Shown here one piece after another: positions 32,438-44,427 of a stretch of 64,000 nt of DNA. Position 1 is the first letter of the stretch; each line of letters opens with the position of its first letter. Location of the stretch: positions 27,399,001-27,463,000 of the forward strand of contig JAZBRS010000023.1 in the NCBI GenBank assembly GCA_037176725.1, in the 5' to 3' direction. The notes beneath the pieces are model-generated. The model did not search any database, was not told the DNA's origin, and saw nothing but the letters and a program-made list of their open reading frames with translations. The translations under genes and the position numbers were made by a program. Source of the stretch: Posidonia oceanica (Eukaryota; Streptophyta; Magnoliopsida; Alismatales; Posidoniaceae).

Positions 32438-35400
32438 TCAGAGAAAAGCCTCACGGTGTTCGGAAGAGGAATGGATAAGGTCCCAAATAGAAATATCGGC
32501 TTTAACCCTCCTAAGCTGAGAAGTGATGTCGGTTTTGTGGTGCGGCTTTCTGGTGATAGGAGGGGATGCCTTGGGGGTTGGCTCTACCGAGCTAGGTGCA
32601 GGGGGTTGGCTTGATGCTGGGGGTGCTGCGGGCTGACTGGCAGGTAGGGGTGTTGCTGGCTGGCTTGCTGGTGGAGGTGCAACGGGTGTTGGACGGCTGG
32701 GCCTTACCACCAGTGCTGTGGGCTGGTATACCCTCTCCGATCGCATGACTTCTGCGCACGTTTCTGTGGCATAGTTGTAGGGCACGCGATGGGGGTCTCA
32801 GGTTAAGTCAATAACTACTGGGGCCTGTGCTGCGAGCACAAGAGGGGCTACCGAAGGGTTGGCTGGGTGATAGGGTGAAGGGTACTGGTGCTGGTAGGTT
32901 GCTGGGGGCCCTGGCTGAGACCTAGCTAACAGGCTGACTGGGGGCCTACCTAAATAGGAGGCTAGGGTTTGGGCCTGCAGTCTAGCTTGAAGGTGTACTG
33001 GGGCAGGGACCTGAGGATGCATGGTAGGGCGAGCGGCGGAGCGCCCCAGCCTGGCACGCGGTCGGATCATATGGACTCCCGACTCGGAGCCGGCAATGGC
33101 CGCACGATAAAGAGCTAAAGGAAAGGGCTCCGAGACATCATGAATGAGCTCGGAGGAGTCTACCACAGACGTAGCAGGCTCGGAGGGGGAGAGAGAGTAA
33201 ATTCCTAAGGTCCCCGTGCCTTCCGGATTGGGATGCTCCGGGAGGGGCTGGTGGACGATGCTGGGATAAGGGGGTGCTAATGCTTGTGCAGGGGCTGATG
33301 CTGATGAAGGAACAGATATGGGTGCCTCGTGCGTGTGGATCGAAATCATTCCCGATTCGATCAGGTTCTGAATGGCGTCCTGCAAAGTGAGGCAATTGTT
33401 CGTCGAGTGCCCTACGGCTCGATGAAAGTCGCAAAAAAGGTGCGCCTTATGCCAATGCGGAAGTGGATTTGGCAGTAGGCGGGCTCGGGAAACCTCAGAA
33501 ATGTCGCAACCTTGGGGAGGACGGCGCTTAACGGCTCCACCAGTGGGGTGAAATGAAGCCGTGGTCGCCTTTGCCCCTGGGGCTGCGCTTGCCAGACCGG
33601 TGCAGCAGGATACACCGGTTGGGCGGTGGTAGTGATTTGTGGTGTGGGGGGTGCTCTAGGTGCTGGTGCATATACTACTTGATGCGGGGGAGGCCGAACC
33701 GCCAGTAGGTTTTGACGAGTCCTTCTTCTTGGGCCGGCTGCTGGTGGTACCACTGCTGTTGCTGCTGGTGTTGCTGCTGGTGTTGTTGCTGTTGCTGCTG
33801 GTGGTGGCCTGCTTGGCAAACGCGGAGAGCGCCAGGAAGTTGCCACTCCGTAGCGAACTCTCCACACGGGTGCCAGCCAGGAACAGCGTAGTGAAGGTTG
33901 TGACAGGTTGAATGCTGAGCAGAGCCCCGATAGCGGGCTGCGCACCCCCGATCACAATCTCGAGGGACTCCTCATCAGAGGGTCCATCTCAAACCTGCGA
34001 AGCGAGTGCACGCCAGCAGCCGAGATACTCTCCAAACAGCTCGCCGGGGTTCTTCTTTAATGCGACCAAGTCCGCGCGCTTAGGGACCAGGTCCAAGTTG
34101 AAGGAATATTGTCCTAGGAACGCCTGGCTGAGGTCGTTCCACGTCTTGATGCTAGCCATATCAAGTGAAGTGAACCACTTGAGCGCAGGACCACTTAAAC
34201 TTTTCTGGAACAAGCGGATTAGCAACCTCTTGTCAGCCTGGAGCTGAGCGAGATCTCCACAGTACGCCTTCAGATGTGCTATAGGATAGCCTCTACCATT
34301 GTATTTTTCAAATACCGGGATGCGGAACTTCAGTGGGAGCACCGCCTCTAGGAAGTAACAGAGGTCTCAGAACTGGTAAGACTAGTGGTCTGTACCCTGC
34401 ACTTGTCGAAGTGCTTTCTCTAGAACGGCGAACCTGTCGTCGTTGGATTCTGGAGTTGCTGCCAAAGGAGGTGGTATAGTAGGGGCAGGGGCCACATACG
34501 CCGCATAGGACGCACCAAGATGCTCCTCTGGGTCAACCATCACATCGCCTGGTGGAGCGACAGGATGGGCGGCGTATCCGTGCGGGTGTGTTGTGTGTGC
34601 AAGCATGTATGCAGGGGTAGGGTAATGCTGATGCAGGGGGTATGAATAACTAGCATGCTGAGTAATAGGTGATGCAGAGTGCTAGAGTGTCAGCTGCTGC
34701 ACCGGCACGGTGCCGGGCTGCGGGCCAGAGGGGTACTGCGCTCCGACCAGTCCCAAGGACTGACCACCAAGTGCCAGAGGAGGATGCTGTGCAGGGTGTT
34801 GTGCATATGCAGGAGGCGAAAGCTGGGCCCCCATCGCCTGAGCAGTGAGTAGCTGAGGCGATGGTCTGGGCGGGGGAGCAGAAGGGAATGCCTACATCGC
34901 GAGAGCAGGTCGCAGCGGAGCCTCGGGAGCAACAGGAGTGAATGAAGGGCGAAGAGATAGAGCCATGCCCTACAGTCTCTGGGCAGTCTCCATCAGCTGC
35001 TGATACTGCATCTCAGGGGACCCGTCAGTAGGTATGCTGAGTTGCAGGATCGGCGGGGGACCAGAATCAAGCGGCTGGGACACAAATTGTCCAAGGGGCG
35101 GAGGTCCTAAGGTGAAATTCGCCGCAGTATGGTGAGTGTCAAAAGTGACATTACCCTGGGGAGGAGGAGTTAGCGGTGTCTCCGGAGCGCGGGCGGCGGT
35201 TACCAAGACAGTCTCAGCAACCAGGTTCGGCGGAGCCTGCCACTGCCCCACAAAATAAGAGGGAGGTAGCTGTACCAAAGAAGGAGACGATGGCACAAAG
35301 GGAGTCAATGCGGGAGCCGAAGGGACCAAAAGAGGGGCCACCTCTGGGGCAATAGGGACCTGGGAATCACCAACAAACTGGCCATCGCTGACTGAGAACG
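32438..35400 (-). pseudogene. Element B gag
   Basis: Broken into frames 35341-34970 (N-terminus), 34932-34690, 34606-34382, 34342-33989 (gag core with FEKYNGRGYPIAHLKAYC and FQKSLSGPALKWF), 33945-33412 (basic Pro-rich, then toward the zinc knuckle near 33420), 33385-32798 and 32785-32438 (Pro-rich region before protease). It is homologous over its length to A's gag. Where A has a TAA near residue 140 of the N-terminal frame, B reads sense (EMQYQQLME). Confidence 0.88.
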
Positions 35401-36545
35401 AGTGATCACAGGGCTACGAGAGGGAGCAAGAGGGCGAATCCTAGGAGGAGTTATGTTCGCTAAGGCGAAGTAGCTCGGAAGGGGGATGATCAGAAGCAGG
35501 GGTCGCAGCAGGGGCGTCAGTAAGAGAAGGCACTCAAGCTCCAGCTAAGGAACTCGCTGACTGACCTCTGTGCGAAAGGTAAACAAACAACAAGGGATTA
35601 GAACTCGAAAGTAAAAAAGCAAATGTTTTGATGTATGATATGAATGCAGATGTATGCTTTCTAGCATGCTCTCCCTCACCAATCTAGGGTGTCCTAGTAG
35701 GCAGTCTACTTCGGACGCTCATGGGTGTACGGGTCGCCGACTCAGGCTAGAAAAAAGCAGGTCCCACATCTTAAACCCGGCCCAAAGCTCAAGTGGTGAC
35801 GTAGTGGTGTGTAGGTGGCCTTGACCCTGCCAGAAGCATGGGTGGTACCCTCTACTAACACCGACGCGACCCCTTGACAAGGGGGGATAGACCGATCTAC
35901 TTACACCACGCCAAAGCGTTGGGGGCAAGAAATCGAGACTATCCTTCTCAAACTATAGGTGGACTCAGATAAGAAGAATGCATGCCCTATATGATACTTT
36001 ATGCAAATGGTTCGCGTTTTATCTTGCGTATTTTATTAACTCAAGGGGGTGCAGGTGTGTTTGCAGTCTCTAGTTGCTCCTAGAAGTTCTTTTTACTTGA
36101 TATTTTTAATTAGCCATAGGGGAAGCAATCAATCTCTAATTGTCCTTAGGTTAATGCAAAAGGGGAAGAAAACCACCCAAACATGGCAGGCAAGCAACAC
36201 ACGTCATTGCAAAAGGCATGGGCATGACATGTGTATGTGTATGTGAGCATTATAGTGAAGGAAAAACACTTATCATAGCAAAAGGCAAATATGCATAGCA
36301 TGTGCAGGTGCAGTGGCATTGCATTGGTGTAAAATGAAGCATTCATCATTCAAAAAGCATGCATGGTGTGCCAAGCAAGTATTTAGACATGTGATGTAGG
36401 TAAATAAAGCAGCACAAGCAATCATGGCATAAAGCAAGTAAATAAACAAGCAACCAGGTAAGCAATTAAGGCAAACGAAAGAAAAAGGCAAGCAAAACAC
36501 AGAAGCAAGCGGCGAGAAGGCCAAAACGAAAGCCAGAGTACTGCT
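35401..36545 (-). other. 5' leader of element B with conserved block
   Basis: Noncoding. 35651-36150 aligns with the A (19441-19935) and D (58150-58652) leaders. The hairpin here is CCCCTT-GAC-AAGGGG (near 35870-35885): same stem, changed loop. 36160-36530 is A-rich with loose aagcaagtaa repeats before the primer site. Confidence 0.75.
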
Positions 36546-36563
36546 TCCTCAGCGGAGTCGCCA
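36546..36563 (-). other. Primer binding site of element B (tRNA-Arg type)
   Basis: Sense TGGCGACTCCGCTGAGGA, one base inside the LTR end, as in A. It differs from A's site at two positions near its 3' end. Confidence 0.83.
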
Positions 36564-36564
36564 C

Positions 36565-39500
36565 TGTAGTAATCCTGAATTCTGATCATCCATGCACGAT
36601 ACCAAAGTTTGCGTGCACCGATCAAAATAGGCTCACTATAGGCGGTAGGATCCGAGGGAAGAAACTTGACTCAGAAACACTGGCAAAAGAAAAGAAAAGA
36701 AATGATAAGACAAAATCGGAGTCACCACCAGGTCTATTGAATTGGAAGATAGGGAAAACCGGGGGTAATACATGAAAAGACATGCAAAACCGGATGCAAA
36801 AGAGGGCAAAGGAATGCAATGCTAAGCTATGCTATGACTCATGCCTAGGATAAAGGAAAGGTTGATGCGAGCCAAGAGAAAGAGCAAGGACTCCTGTTAC
36901 GCACGGGGAAGGTGTTAGGCACCCCGATACGTTTGAGAGTCGGTCTTTCTTAGGCAATCTCGCGCTAATGCAGGGAAATGCTAGCCTAATGCCTAAATGC
37001 AAGGAATGCCTACCTGCTATGCATGGGAAATAAACATGCTATCTATGTGCTCGGCCACGCTGCTAGTGTTCCGAACTGGGCTGACCCTGGTTCGTGAGAA
37101 CTCCTAGGCAGTAAGCATCATAGTCCTAAATGCAGATGCAGGCGATAAAGCAAAACTACAGGGAAAACCAAGCAATGCAAACGACATGCAAGCGATAAAG
37201 CAAAGCGGGTGTGGAAAACGGTGCGAAAGTGCAGAAAACAATGCAAGATGCGGAAAACGAGGTGAAAGCGAGATGCAAAGCCAAAACAAGGGTTAGGCAG
37301 CAAGCATTGGGGTTGCGGTAAGCATTAGAAGCGATAAAACGTCGAAAACGGCGAACCAAGCAAAATCAGCGTTTTGAAACTAAGTCAAGCCAACTGCAAG
37401 CGTTGGACGCTGGCAACAGCAGCATCCAACGTTGGACGCTGCCATTGCTGGCGTCCAACGACTGCTGGAGGCAGACAGCATGCAAGTTTTGGAAAAAGAT
37501 GCATTCTAACTATATGGATGCAATACAGATGCAGAAATGCAGCTAAATGGGTGCAAGGCATGCAGAGCTAACATGACAGAGGATCAGAAGAGGAATCAGA
37601 GCAAGGAACAAGCTAGGATCAAAGATTAAAGCAAGTAGGGTGTTGGACACCCCTGCACATGGTGTCCAATGTTAGACGCCAAAGAGACAGGCGTCTAACA
37701 CAGGCCAGAGAGAAACAAAAGAAAAAAGGCATACAAAAGACAAATAGAAAATGGGAGCATGCATTTGGGCTACTAGATATGAGCATAGGGTAGTCATACA
37801 AGCATGAGATCACACAAAAAAACCAGAAACTTACCAACTGTAGCATGTGCTAGGCTAGAGACACAACCAGAACGTTAGACGCGAGCTAGGCCGACGTCCA
37901 ATGTTGGACGCCTGCACCAGCAGCGTACAACGCCCTGGGAGGCACAACACACAAAAAAAACTTACATAAAATAGCAAATAATCCAATGAAGGCTGAAGAA
38001 CAGTTGCAAAGGAAGCTAAACATGCATGGAAACACAGGATACATGCAAAGACACAAATCAGAACATCATGCTAGCATCCAAAAGCATGCAGAGAAGTAGG
38101 GACGTTAGACGCTGGAGACAGCAGCGTCCAACGTTGGACGCTGAAGGCTTTGGCGTCCAACGCCTGCAGAATGCCAACTTACCTATACTAAATGGGGAGC
38201 TCAGCTCTAACCCCACCAATATGCATGCAAACTACTAAGACATGCCAGAACAGGAAAGAAACATCCACAACAAGCATTCAACTCATGGAAAATAAGAGAG
38301 GAAAGATATGCATGGAAATAAAAGATTAATAACTTTGCAGAAAGGAGCAAGCAACTTAAAAAGATCCTAGCAAACCTAAGCATGGCTGCCATAGGGGCCA
38401 GGCATCTCTAAGCAAGCATGGATCATAAGCAAATATCAAAAATAAGTAAGGTGTAGGCATGGCAGCAAGCTACAGCTAACAGAGGTGTTGGACGCTAGGT
38501 GAACCAGCGTCCAACGTTGGATGCGGCTCACCTAGGCGTCCAACGCAGGCAAGAAGCAAGCAAACTTAAATCATGCAAAAAGACTTAGGCATGGATCAAA
38601 GCATGGATACAGGCATGGTATAACATCAGAGGACATGCAAGGAAGACATACAGCATGGATTTACAAAATAACAAGCAGTAGCAAGGCATGGAAAGCATTA
38701 GAACATGAGCAAAGGAAAACAGTGTGTTGGACGTTGGCCTATGCCACGTCCAACGTTGGACGCACCAGTTGGTGCATCCAACACACTGAACTTCCTTTTG
38801 GCCCCAAATCACGGCCAAAAGGATTCAAAAAAATGTGAAAATGCATGGACACAAGCTAATAGACATGCATGACCTTAGGAGACAAAAAGCCTACCTTCTG
38901 GCGGCCTGGAACGGTAGTTCCACCTTGCTTGCCGGTGTTGCGGATGTATTGGTAGAAGCTACTCCGGCGAGCTCGTGCAGGCTGCTGGAAGCACCGGAGA
39001 GGTCGATGACAGGTCGAGGACGGAGATGGGAGTGCACTCTATGCTCTGGAGGTGGCGAATTTCTTCTGGACTTCGCGTGGTGAGTGCTGGAATGGCTGGA
39101 ACTTGCGGTTTTGTTCAGTTGGGCATGGGTTCAAGTGCTGGCAGTCAAGGTTGCAGACCGAATTCTGGCAATTGCAGGTGGTGGCAGGTGCTCTTGAGTG
39201 TGGGGAAGCCACGAGGAATGTCAGGAGAGGGCATGGGTGCTGTCAGAGGGTCAACGAGGTCAGGGCAGTGGCAAGTGCAGGTGACGGAAGTCAGTGAGGG
39301 CCGAGAGAGCAGTTTTGGTGCTGATGAGGAGGGGATGGCCAGTAACTTGGCTTTGGAAGGTAGTGGATGGCGTGGAGTGTGAGAGGAGACGGGTAGTAAG
39401 TGCAGGAGGCGGTGGAGTGGACGGGCGGTGAGCCGAAGGGGGCGGAACAGTTGCTGCTGCAACCGAGCCGTTGGACGTTGAAGCAGAGGGCGTCCAACGT

Positions 39501-39777
39501 TGGATGCTAGCACAGGGCGCGTCCAACGTTGGACGCTGCCTATTCCAATGTCCAACACACTCAGTTGGCAAAAGCTGCAAATGGGCTTGGGCTTGGGCCT
39601 AGAAAGGTTTTAAAAGTTGCAAAGAGGCTTGGGTTGAGGGCTTGGGGTTTAGCCAAGGTTTTGGGATTGAAAATGGGTTAGAAAAAGGGGTTAGGAAAAA
39701 GAATGCCATTCCAGAGTCCACACGAGCCTGCGAAAGAAAACAACCAACTTCCAAGCTGTTAGAATGGGGTGTCTACA
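36565..39777 (-). repeat. 5' LTR of element B
   Basis: 3213 bp; plus start tgtagtaatcctg, end gtgtctaca. The first 40 bases (plus) resemble A's LTR start, and 36885-36950 is the conserved aggactcctgttacg...ggtgttaggcacc block. 36715-36725 repeats the start of the primer site. The middle (37395-38790) is A-rich with seven hairpin-unit clusters (see the next entry). 38880-39420 is GC/G-rich. No gene is seen; open frames are short and without family signs. Confidence 0.88.
37402..39556. repeat. Dispersed dimers of a 29-bp inverted-repeat unit in the B LTR
   Basis: Unit: GTTGGACGC, 11 variable bases, GCGTCCAAC. Units occur as exact head-to-tail dimers of 58 bp at 37402-37459, 37642-37699, 37874-37931, 38104-38161 and 38487-38544, as a 57-bp dimer at 38726-38782, and as an 87-bp trimer at 39470-39556. 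230-690 bases of unrelated sequence separate the clusters. Arms are kept or change in matched pairs (GTTAGACGC with GCGTCTAAC; GTTGGACGT with ACGTCCAAC). Spacers differ between units but often extend the stem. The junction of two units is itself a palindrome (GTCCAACGTTGGAC). Function unknown. Confidence 0.92.
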
Positions 39778-39911
39778 CCTCTATCTCAGTGTTGGACCGT
39801 TTCCCCTCCTTCTCCCACAAGGTGTTTGTGAGGTGAGGCTAAGGTATGATTCCTAGGCTTTGGAAACAGTAGATTCACAAGCACGGGTAATCCAGTGGCT
39901 CATTGTGCATG

Positions 39912-41231
39912 TCAAGGGTAATACCTTTTGAGGTGCAACGCATTCTAGGGATATTCAAGCCTAATGCCATCCTCTCTGGCCAAACAATAGGCATTGCCTG
40001 TATATGCTTCAACCACCAGGTACGGTCCTTCCCAATTTGGTCTCAATTTCCCATGCTTGCGAGGAAGGATTTCTTTAGGCATCCATTCACCAACATTGAA
40101 TTTACGTTCAATTACTTTCATTTTATAAGCTCTTGCAAGTCGTTCTTGATGGAGGCGTGCATGCTCAACTGCCTGCAACCGCTTCTCATCTAGTAAATCT
40201 AACTGTAAACTTAATAATTGCCTCTTATCCTCGGCATTTATCTCATCATCGAGTTGGATTCTAGATGAAGGGACCATGATTTCAAATGGAACTACTGTCT
40301 CCATACCATAAGTAAGCGCGAATGGGGTTTGACCCGTAGGCGTTCTTATAGAGGTTCGGTAGACCCATAATGTATCAATTAGTTTATCTGTCCAATCAAG
40401 TCCCTTGGCACCTCCTACCGTTCTCTTAAGGATTCGGATTAACGTTTTATTAGTAGCTTCAGCTTGCCCATTACCTTGGGGGTAATATGGTGATGAATGA
40501 TGCAGCTCGATCTTGAACTTTTTGCAAAGCTTTTTGAAGTCTTGGGATACAAAGATTGCACCATTATCTGCTACTAGTCTCTTTGGAATCCTGAATCTTG
40601 AGAGAATGTTCTTTCGCACGAACTTGCAAAGGTTTGAAGCTTTGATCTCAGTGAACACTTCTGCTTCGGCCCATTTAGTAAAGTACTCAGTAGCAGTGAG
40701 TATGAATTTGTTCTGCTTTTCGGTGTTGAAGGGTCCTATGACATCGAACGCCCACATGGAGAAGGGCCATACTGCTTGAGTTGGATTTAACACCGATGCT
40801 GGTGCATGTATTCTGTCTGCATGGATCTGGCACTGCCTGCACCTTCTCACCTTATCTGCACAATCTACCTCCATTGTGGGCCAGTAATAGCCCTTCCGTA
40901 GTATCATTTTTGCCATGAATTGAGAACTGATGTGTCCTTCACATATCCCTTAGTGCATTTCTCTAAGGATGACTTCGACCTCCTCGTAGGTGATGCAACG
41001 AAGCTCTATTCCGCTGAAGGATCTCTTGAAAAGGACCCCAGCTCTCATGAAGTATCTTGTGGCCATTCTTCTAACTGCCTCTTTATCATGTGAAGTTGCA
41101 TATTTAGGGAAGGTCCCGTCTTGAATGTAGTTCCGGATGTCAAAGAACCACGGGTTTCCATCATCTTCTATGTTGTAGCAAACCTCAAACTTGGTTGCCT
41201 TCGATTCCCCAATTCTCTGTTTGAGCTCCAC
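39912..41231 (-). pseudogene. Element C integrase
   Basis: Frames 41231-40950 and 40916-39945 are in one phase, interrupted by TAG at 40950-40952 inside the zinc finger (after REMH) and TAG at 39945-39947 at a position normally Trp (EYP*NALHLK). The natural stop is the TGA at 39912-39914 after HLKRYYP. Zinc finger: H, H in GHIS, then CRQC. Core: D in AFDVIGPF, D in LVADNGAIF, E in GQAEATNK, with YYPQGN before it. The catalytic residues are intact. Confidence 0.9.
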
Positions 41232-41234
41232 CGC

Positions 41235-42068
41235 TCATGATTCAGTTAAGTCAATGACGGATGTCCCATGCTGCTGCACCATAATTGTTTGCTCTTGGGT
41301 ATTGATGGGGAACTCAATTGAAGAAGCCAATGAAGCAAGAGCATCTGTTAGAAGGTTATGACTCCAGAGGGTATGGACATAGACCACTTGCTGGAACTGG
41401 GCTAACAATAGATGGGCAATGCCCTTGTATGCTTCTAGCCTTGGGTTGAGGGTTCTATACTTGTTCAGAATTTGTCTTAGAACCAACTGGGAGCCTCCGA
41501 TGAGCTTTAGCCGCTTTGCCCCTAGCTCTAGAGCTAGGCGTAATCCGAGGATCAAGGCCTCGTATTCTGCAATGTTGTTGGTGTTTGTGGCGAAGTTTAG
41601 TTGCACAACTCGTGGGATGAGGACTCCTTCCGAGGTGAGAAGCACCACTCCGATGCCTACCCCTTGCCTGTTAAGTGCTCCATCAAAGTAAAGGATCCAT
41701 TGTTGATTGGGAGGTTCTACAGCTTGTATTTCCAGTATTTCCTCATCTGGGAAGTCTGTTTGGACTGGTTGATAATCCTCTATTGGTAAACCTACCAAAT
41801 GATCTGCTATGGCTTGCCCCTTGACTACTTTCTGAGGTACATATTGAAGATCAAACTCAGTGAGGAAGAGTTTCCATCTTGCTAGCCTTCCAAAGAGGAC
41901 TGGCTTTCTGAACATATACTTGATTTGATCCATTTTGGCAATGTAACAGACTTTATGAGTCAAGAAATAGTGCCTCAATTTCTGGAATGCCCATACCATG
42001 GCTAGGCAATGTTTTTCTATGGATGTGTACTTCTCCTCGTACTCTTTCTTTCCGTCTTCATCATGCTA
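41235..42068 (-). pseudogene. Element C RNase H pair
   Basis: 42068-41850 is the end of the first RNase H (KLRHYFLTHKV, then FDLQYVPQKVVKGQAIADHL), entered through a TAG at 42066-42068 (probable Gln). The archaeal-type RNase H follows: LYFDGALNRQG (first Asp), IAEYEALILG (Glu), KLIGGSQLV where the third Asp is replaced by Gly, and LLTDALASLASS (fourth Asp). It ends in TGA at 41235-41237. The loss of the third Asp suggests the domain is inactive. Confidence 0.88.
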
Positions 42069-43250
42069 GGCTAGCACTACTCCAATGCAAGATGAGGTGA
42101 CCGCCACGTACAGCAACAAAGGCTTTTCTGGTACGAGTGCTGATAGGATCAGAGGGCTCATGAGATATGCCTTGAGCTCATCGAAAGCTTTCTGGCAACT
42201 TTTATCCCAAGCAAACTCTTTTCCTCCCTTTAATAGCTCATAGAAAGGCTTACATCGGTCGGCGTATTGCGAGATGAATCTTCTGATGAACTGTAAGCGG
42301 CCGATGAGTCCTATGAGCTCCTTGATATCCCATGGAGGAGGCATTTATGCTATTGCTCTAGCCTTTTGTAGGTCTACTTCAATTCCTCTTTTGCTAATGA
42401 TGAAGCCTAGTAGTTTCCCAGTAGTCACTCCAAACACACATTTCTTTGGGTTCATCTTTAACTGATATTGCCTTGCTCTGCTTAGTACCCTTCTTAGTGC
42501 TTCGAAGTGTCCTTCCCTTGTTTTTGATTTGACTAGGATATCATCAACATACATCTCCATACAATCGTGCATCATGTCGTGGAAGATTGCTATAATTGCT
42601 CTTTGATATGTTGCACCGGCATTCTTGAGACCAAAAGGCATGACCACATAACAGTATGTTCCCCATGGTGTAATGAATGATGTCTTCTCTTGGTCTTCTT
42701 CTGCTAGCTTGATCTGATTGTAGCCGAAGAAGCCATCTATGAATGATAACATCTCGAATCCTGCTATATTGCCAACTAGCAAGTCGATGTGTGGCAAAGG
42801 GAAGTCATCTTTAGGACAGGCGGCGTTGAAGTTGCGATAGTCAATGCAAACCCTAACTTTTCCGTCCTTCTTGGCTACTGGCATTATGTTGGAGACCTAG
42901 TCAGGATATACCACCACTTGGATGAATTTCGCTTTATGGAGCTTGTTGATCTCCTCTTTGACTTTGAGTGCTAGCTCTGGCCTCAATCGCCTCAGTTTCT
43001 GCTTGACAGGTTTGGCTCCAAGGTTTAGTGGAAGCAGGTGTTCCACTAGGGCTGATTGTAGACCGAGCATGTCTTCATATTTGAAGGCCAACACATCCGC
43101 AAACTCCTTCAAAATTTGCACCATCTCTGCTTGCTCTTTTGGGCTCAAACTGGCACTTATGAGTATTGGCTTCGGCTCTTCTGTGGTCCTCAGGTTGACT
43201 TCTATGGTCTCTTCCTCGGCCGCCTTAGTCTGCTTATCATATACATCCAT
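42069..43250 (-). pseudogene. Element C reverse transcriptase
   Basis: One phase from 43250 to the RNase H with stops only: TAG at 42897-42899 (a normal Trp, VYPD*VSN) and TAA at 42345-42347 (AIA*MPPPW). Motifs: KPVKQKLRRLRPE, DYRNFN, FIDGFFGYNQI, FITPWGTYCYVVMPFGLKNAGATYQR and YVDDILVKSK. A segment 43250-43050 (EILI-type ISASLSPKEQAEM... ADVLAFKYEDM) leads in. No frameshift is seen over more than 1.1 kb. Confidence 0.9.
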
Positions 43251-43626
43251 GAGGTGCTTGAGCAGGTCTGGGTCGGTCTCTTGGTCTTCTTCATCATCGC
43301 TACAGTTGACTAGCTCATATGCCTCGATTCCTGCACACTTCCCAGATTGATCAAATTCTTATACCAGGAAAACCATGTTAGCAGCAGCTAGCTCCTGAGG
43401 CATTGCCTCCATGTATTGACACACGCACACAGTTTTTGAAGTGGTGGTCAAAGTTGACCGCGAGCCGCTACAACCAATATGGTGATCCTCTCCCTTATTG
43501 AAAACAGAAAGTAAATTGTAACTATTTCTAGGAAATGAAAACAATGCAAAATTAAAAAGAGTTTTATTTACAGAATCTAGGGGGACGCCCCTAGAGTTAC
43601 CTCCATCAGTAGAGGTTGGTGCCTTT

Positions 43627-44412
43627 CTAGGCGGGCTCGTCATTGTTGACGTTCCCACCATCTTCGAAAAGCTCATGATCTGCACCTGGGTTAGGATTGA
43701 TTTTGAGCCCATGGGGCTGCAGATCTTCGGAGAGGTTCGCCGTGATGCGGTGAGCCTTATCTACCAATCGTTGTGACCTGCGTAGATTTTTCTCCTCTAG
43801 TTGCTCCAAAGAAGAATAGAGGTTCGGAGCTAGAGGAAGAGAGGACTCGGAAGCGGCAGTGCCGGAAGGAGAGGGAAGAGAAGGTGGTGGCTTGTCCGGA
43901 GGTTCGGGAGCCGGTGTGCCTAACAGTGGTGGCGATGATGATTCCTCAGCAGGCGGAGGAATTTCTGTTGCAGTCTGACCTTCTGGAGGCTCTACTGGCA
44001 ACTTTGTTGCAGTCTGACCTTCTGGAGGCTCTACTAGCAACTCTAATAGCAATGGTGGAGTCCCTGTTGCAGTTTGACCTTCTGGAGGCTCTGCTGGCAA
44101 CTCTGTTGCAGTTTGACCTTCAGGAGGCTCTGCTGGCAAATCTAGTGTTTGGAATAAGCCGGAAATGTATTCATTGGCTGTGTCCTCTTCACTTGGGAGG
44201 ATAGATTTGGTTGGTTTCGCCAATATGATATTTCCCAGCGGGGATGTATTCGGATTGAAAATCCCTACGCTGGTGAAATGCTTTTGTAAACTCCATTGTA
44301 ACAGTTGCTCGTCGGGGAACTGGTCAAAACCAAGTCCTCCTTTCCTTTCTCTGTCATAAGCCTGGACTGGCTCCTTCATTCCCTTTCCTTCTGGGCCTAA
44401 GCCCTGGCCTTC
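43627..44412 (-). pseudogene. Element C G-patch and proline-rich repeat linker
   Basis: At 44412-44340 the sense frame reads IGYKEGQGLGPEGKGM then RKGGLGFD, a well-formed G-patch (glycine-rich RNA-binding motif), with a TGA just before it. The frame 44379-43627 (250 codons) then has four copies of EPPEGQTAT with LP spacers (about 43960-44140), followed by a Pro/Ser-rich run. The copies are also direct DNA repeats. It is the spacer between protease and RT. Confidence 0.75.
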
Positions 44413-44427
44413 CTTATAGCCAATCTT

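Larger units (their letters stand above)
26380..39777 (-). mobile_element. Element B: Tat/Ogre-type retrotransposon, 5' LTR to end of pol; 3' part cut off by A
   Basis: Minus-strand element with a 5' LTR (36565-39777), tRNA-Arg type primer site, leader, gag, protease, linker, RT, two RNase H domains and integrase, ending about 120 bp after the pol stop where the A LTR begins. Protein order and sequence are close to A (same gag, RT and integrase motifs), but the LTR is largely different. The 3' UTR, any extra ORF and the 3' LTR must lie beyond A, outside the window. The right flank reads cctct (39778-39782), the expected target duplication. Confidence 0.9.

Noticed and set aside
37402..39556. 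CRISPR array, because of regular arms with variable spacers
   Set aside because: Plant nuclear context, two to three units per cluster, inverted-repeat units of 29 bp, no cas genes.
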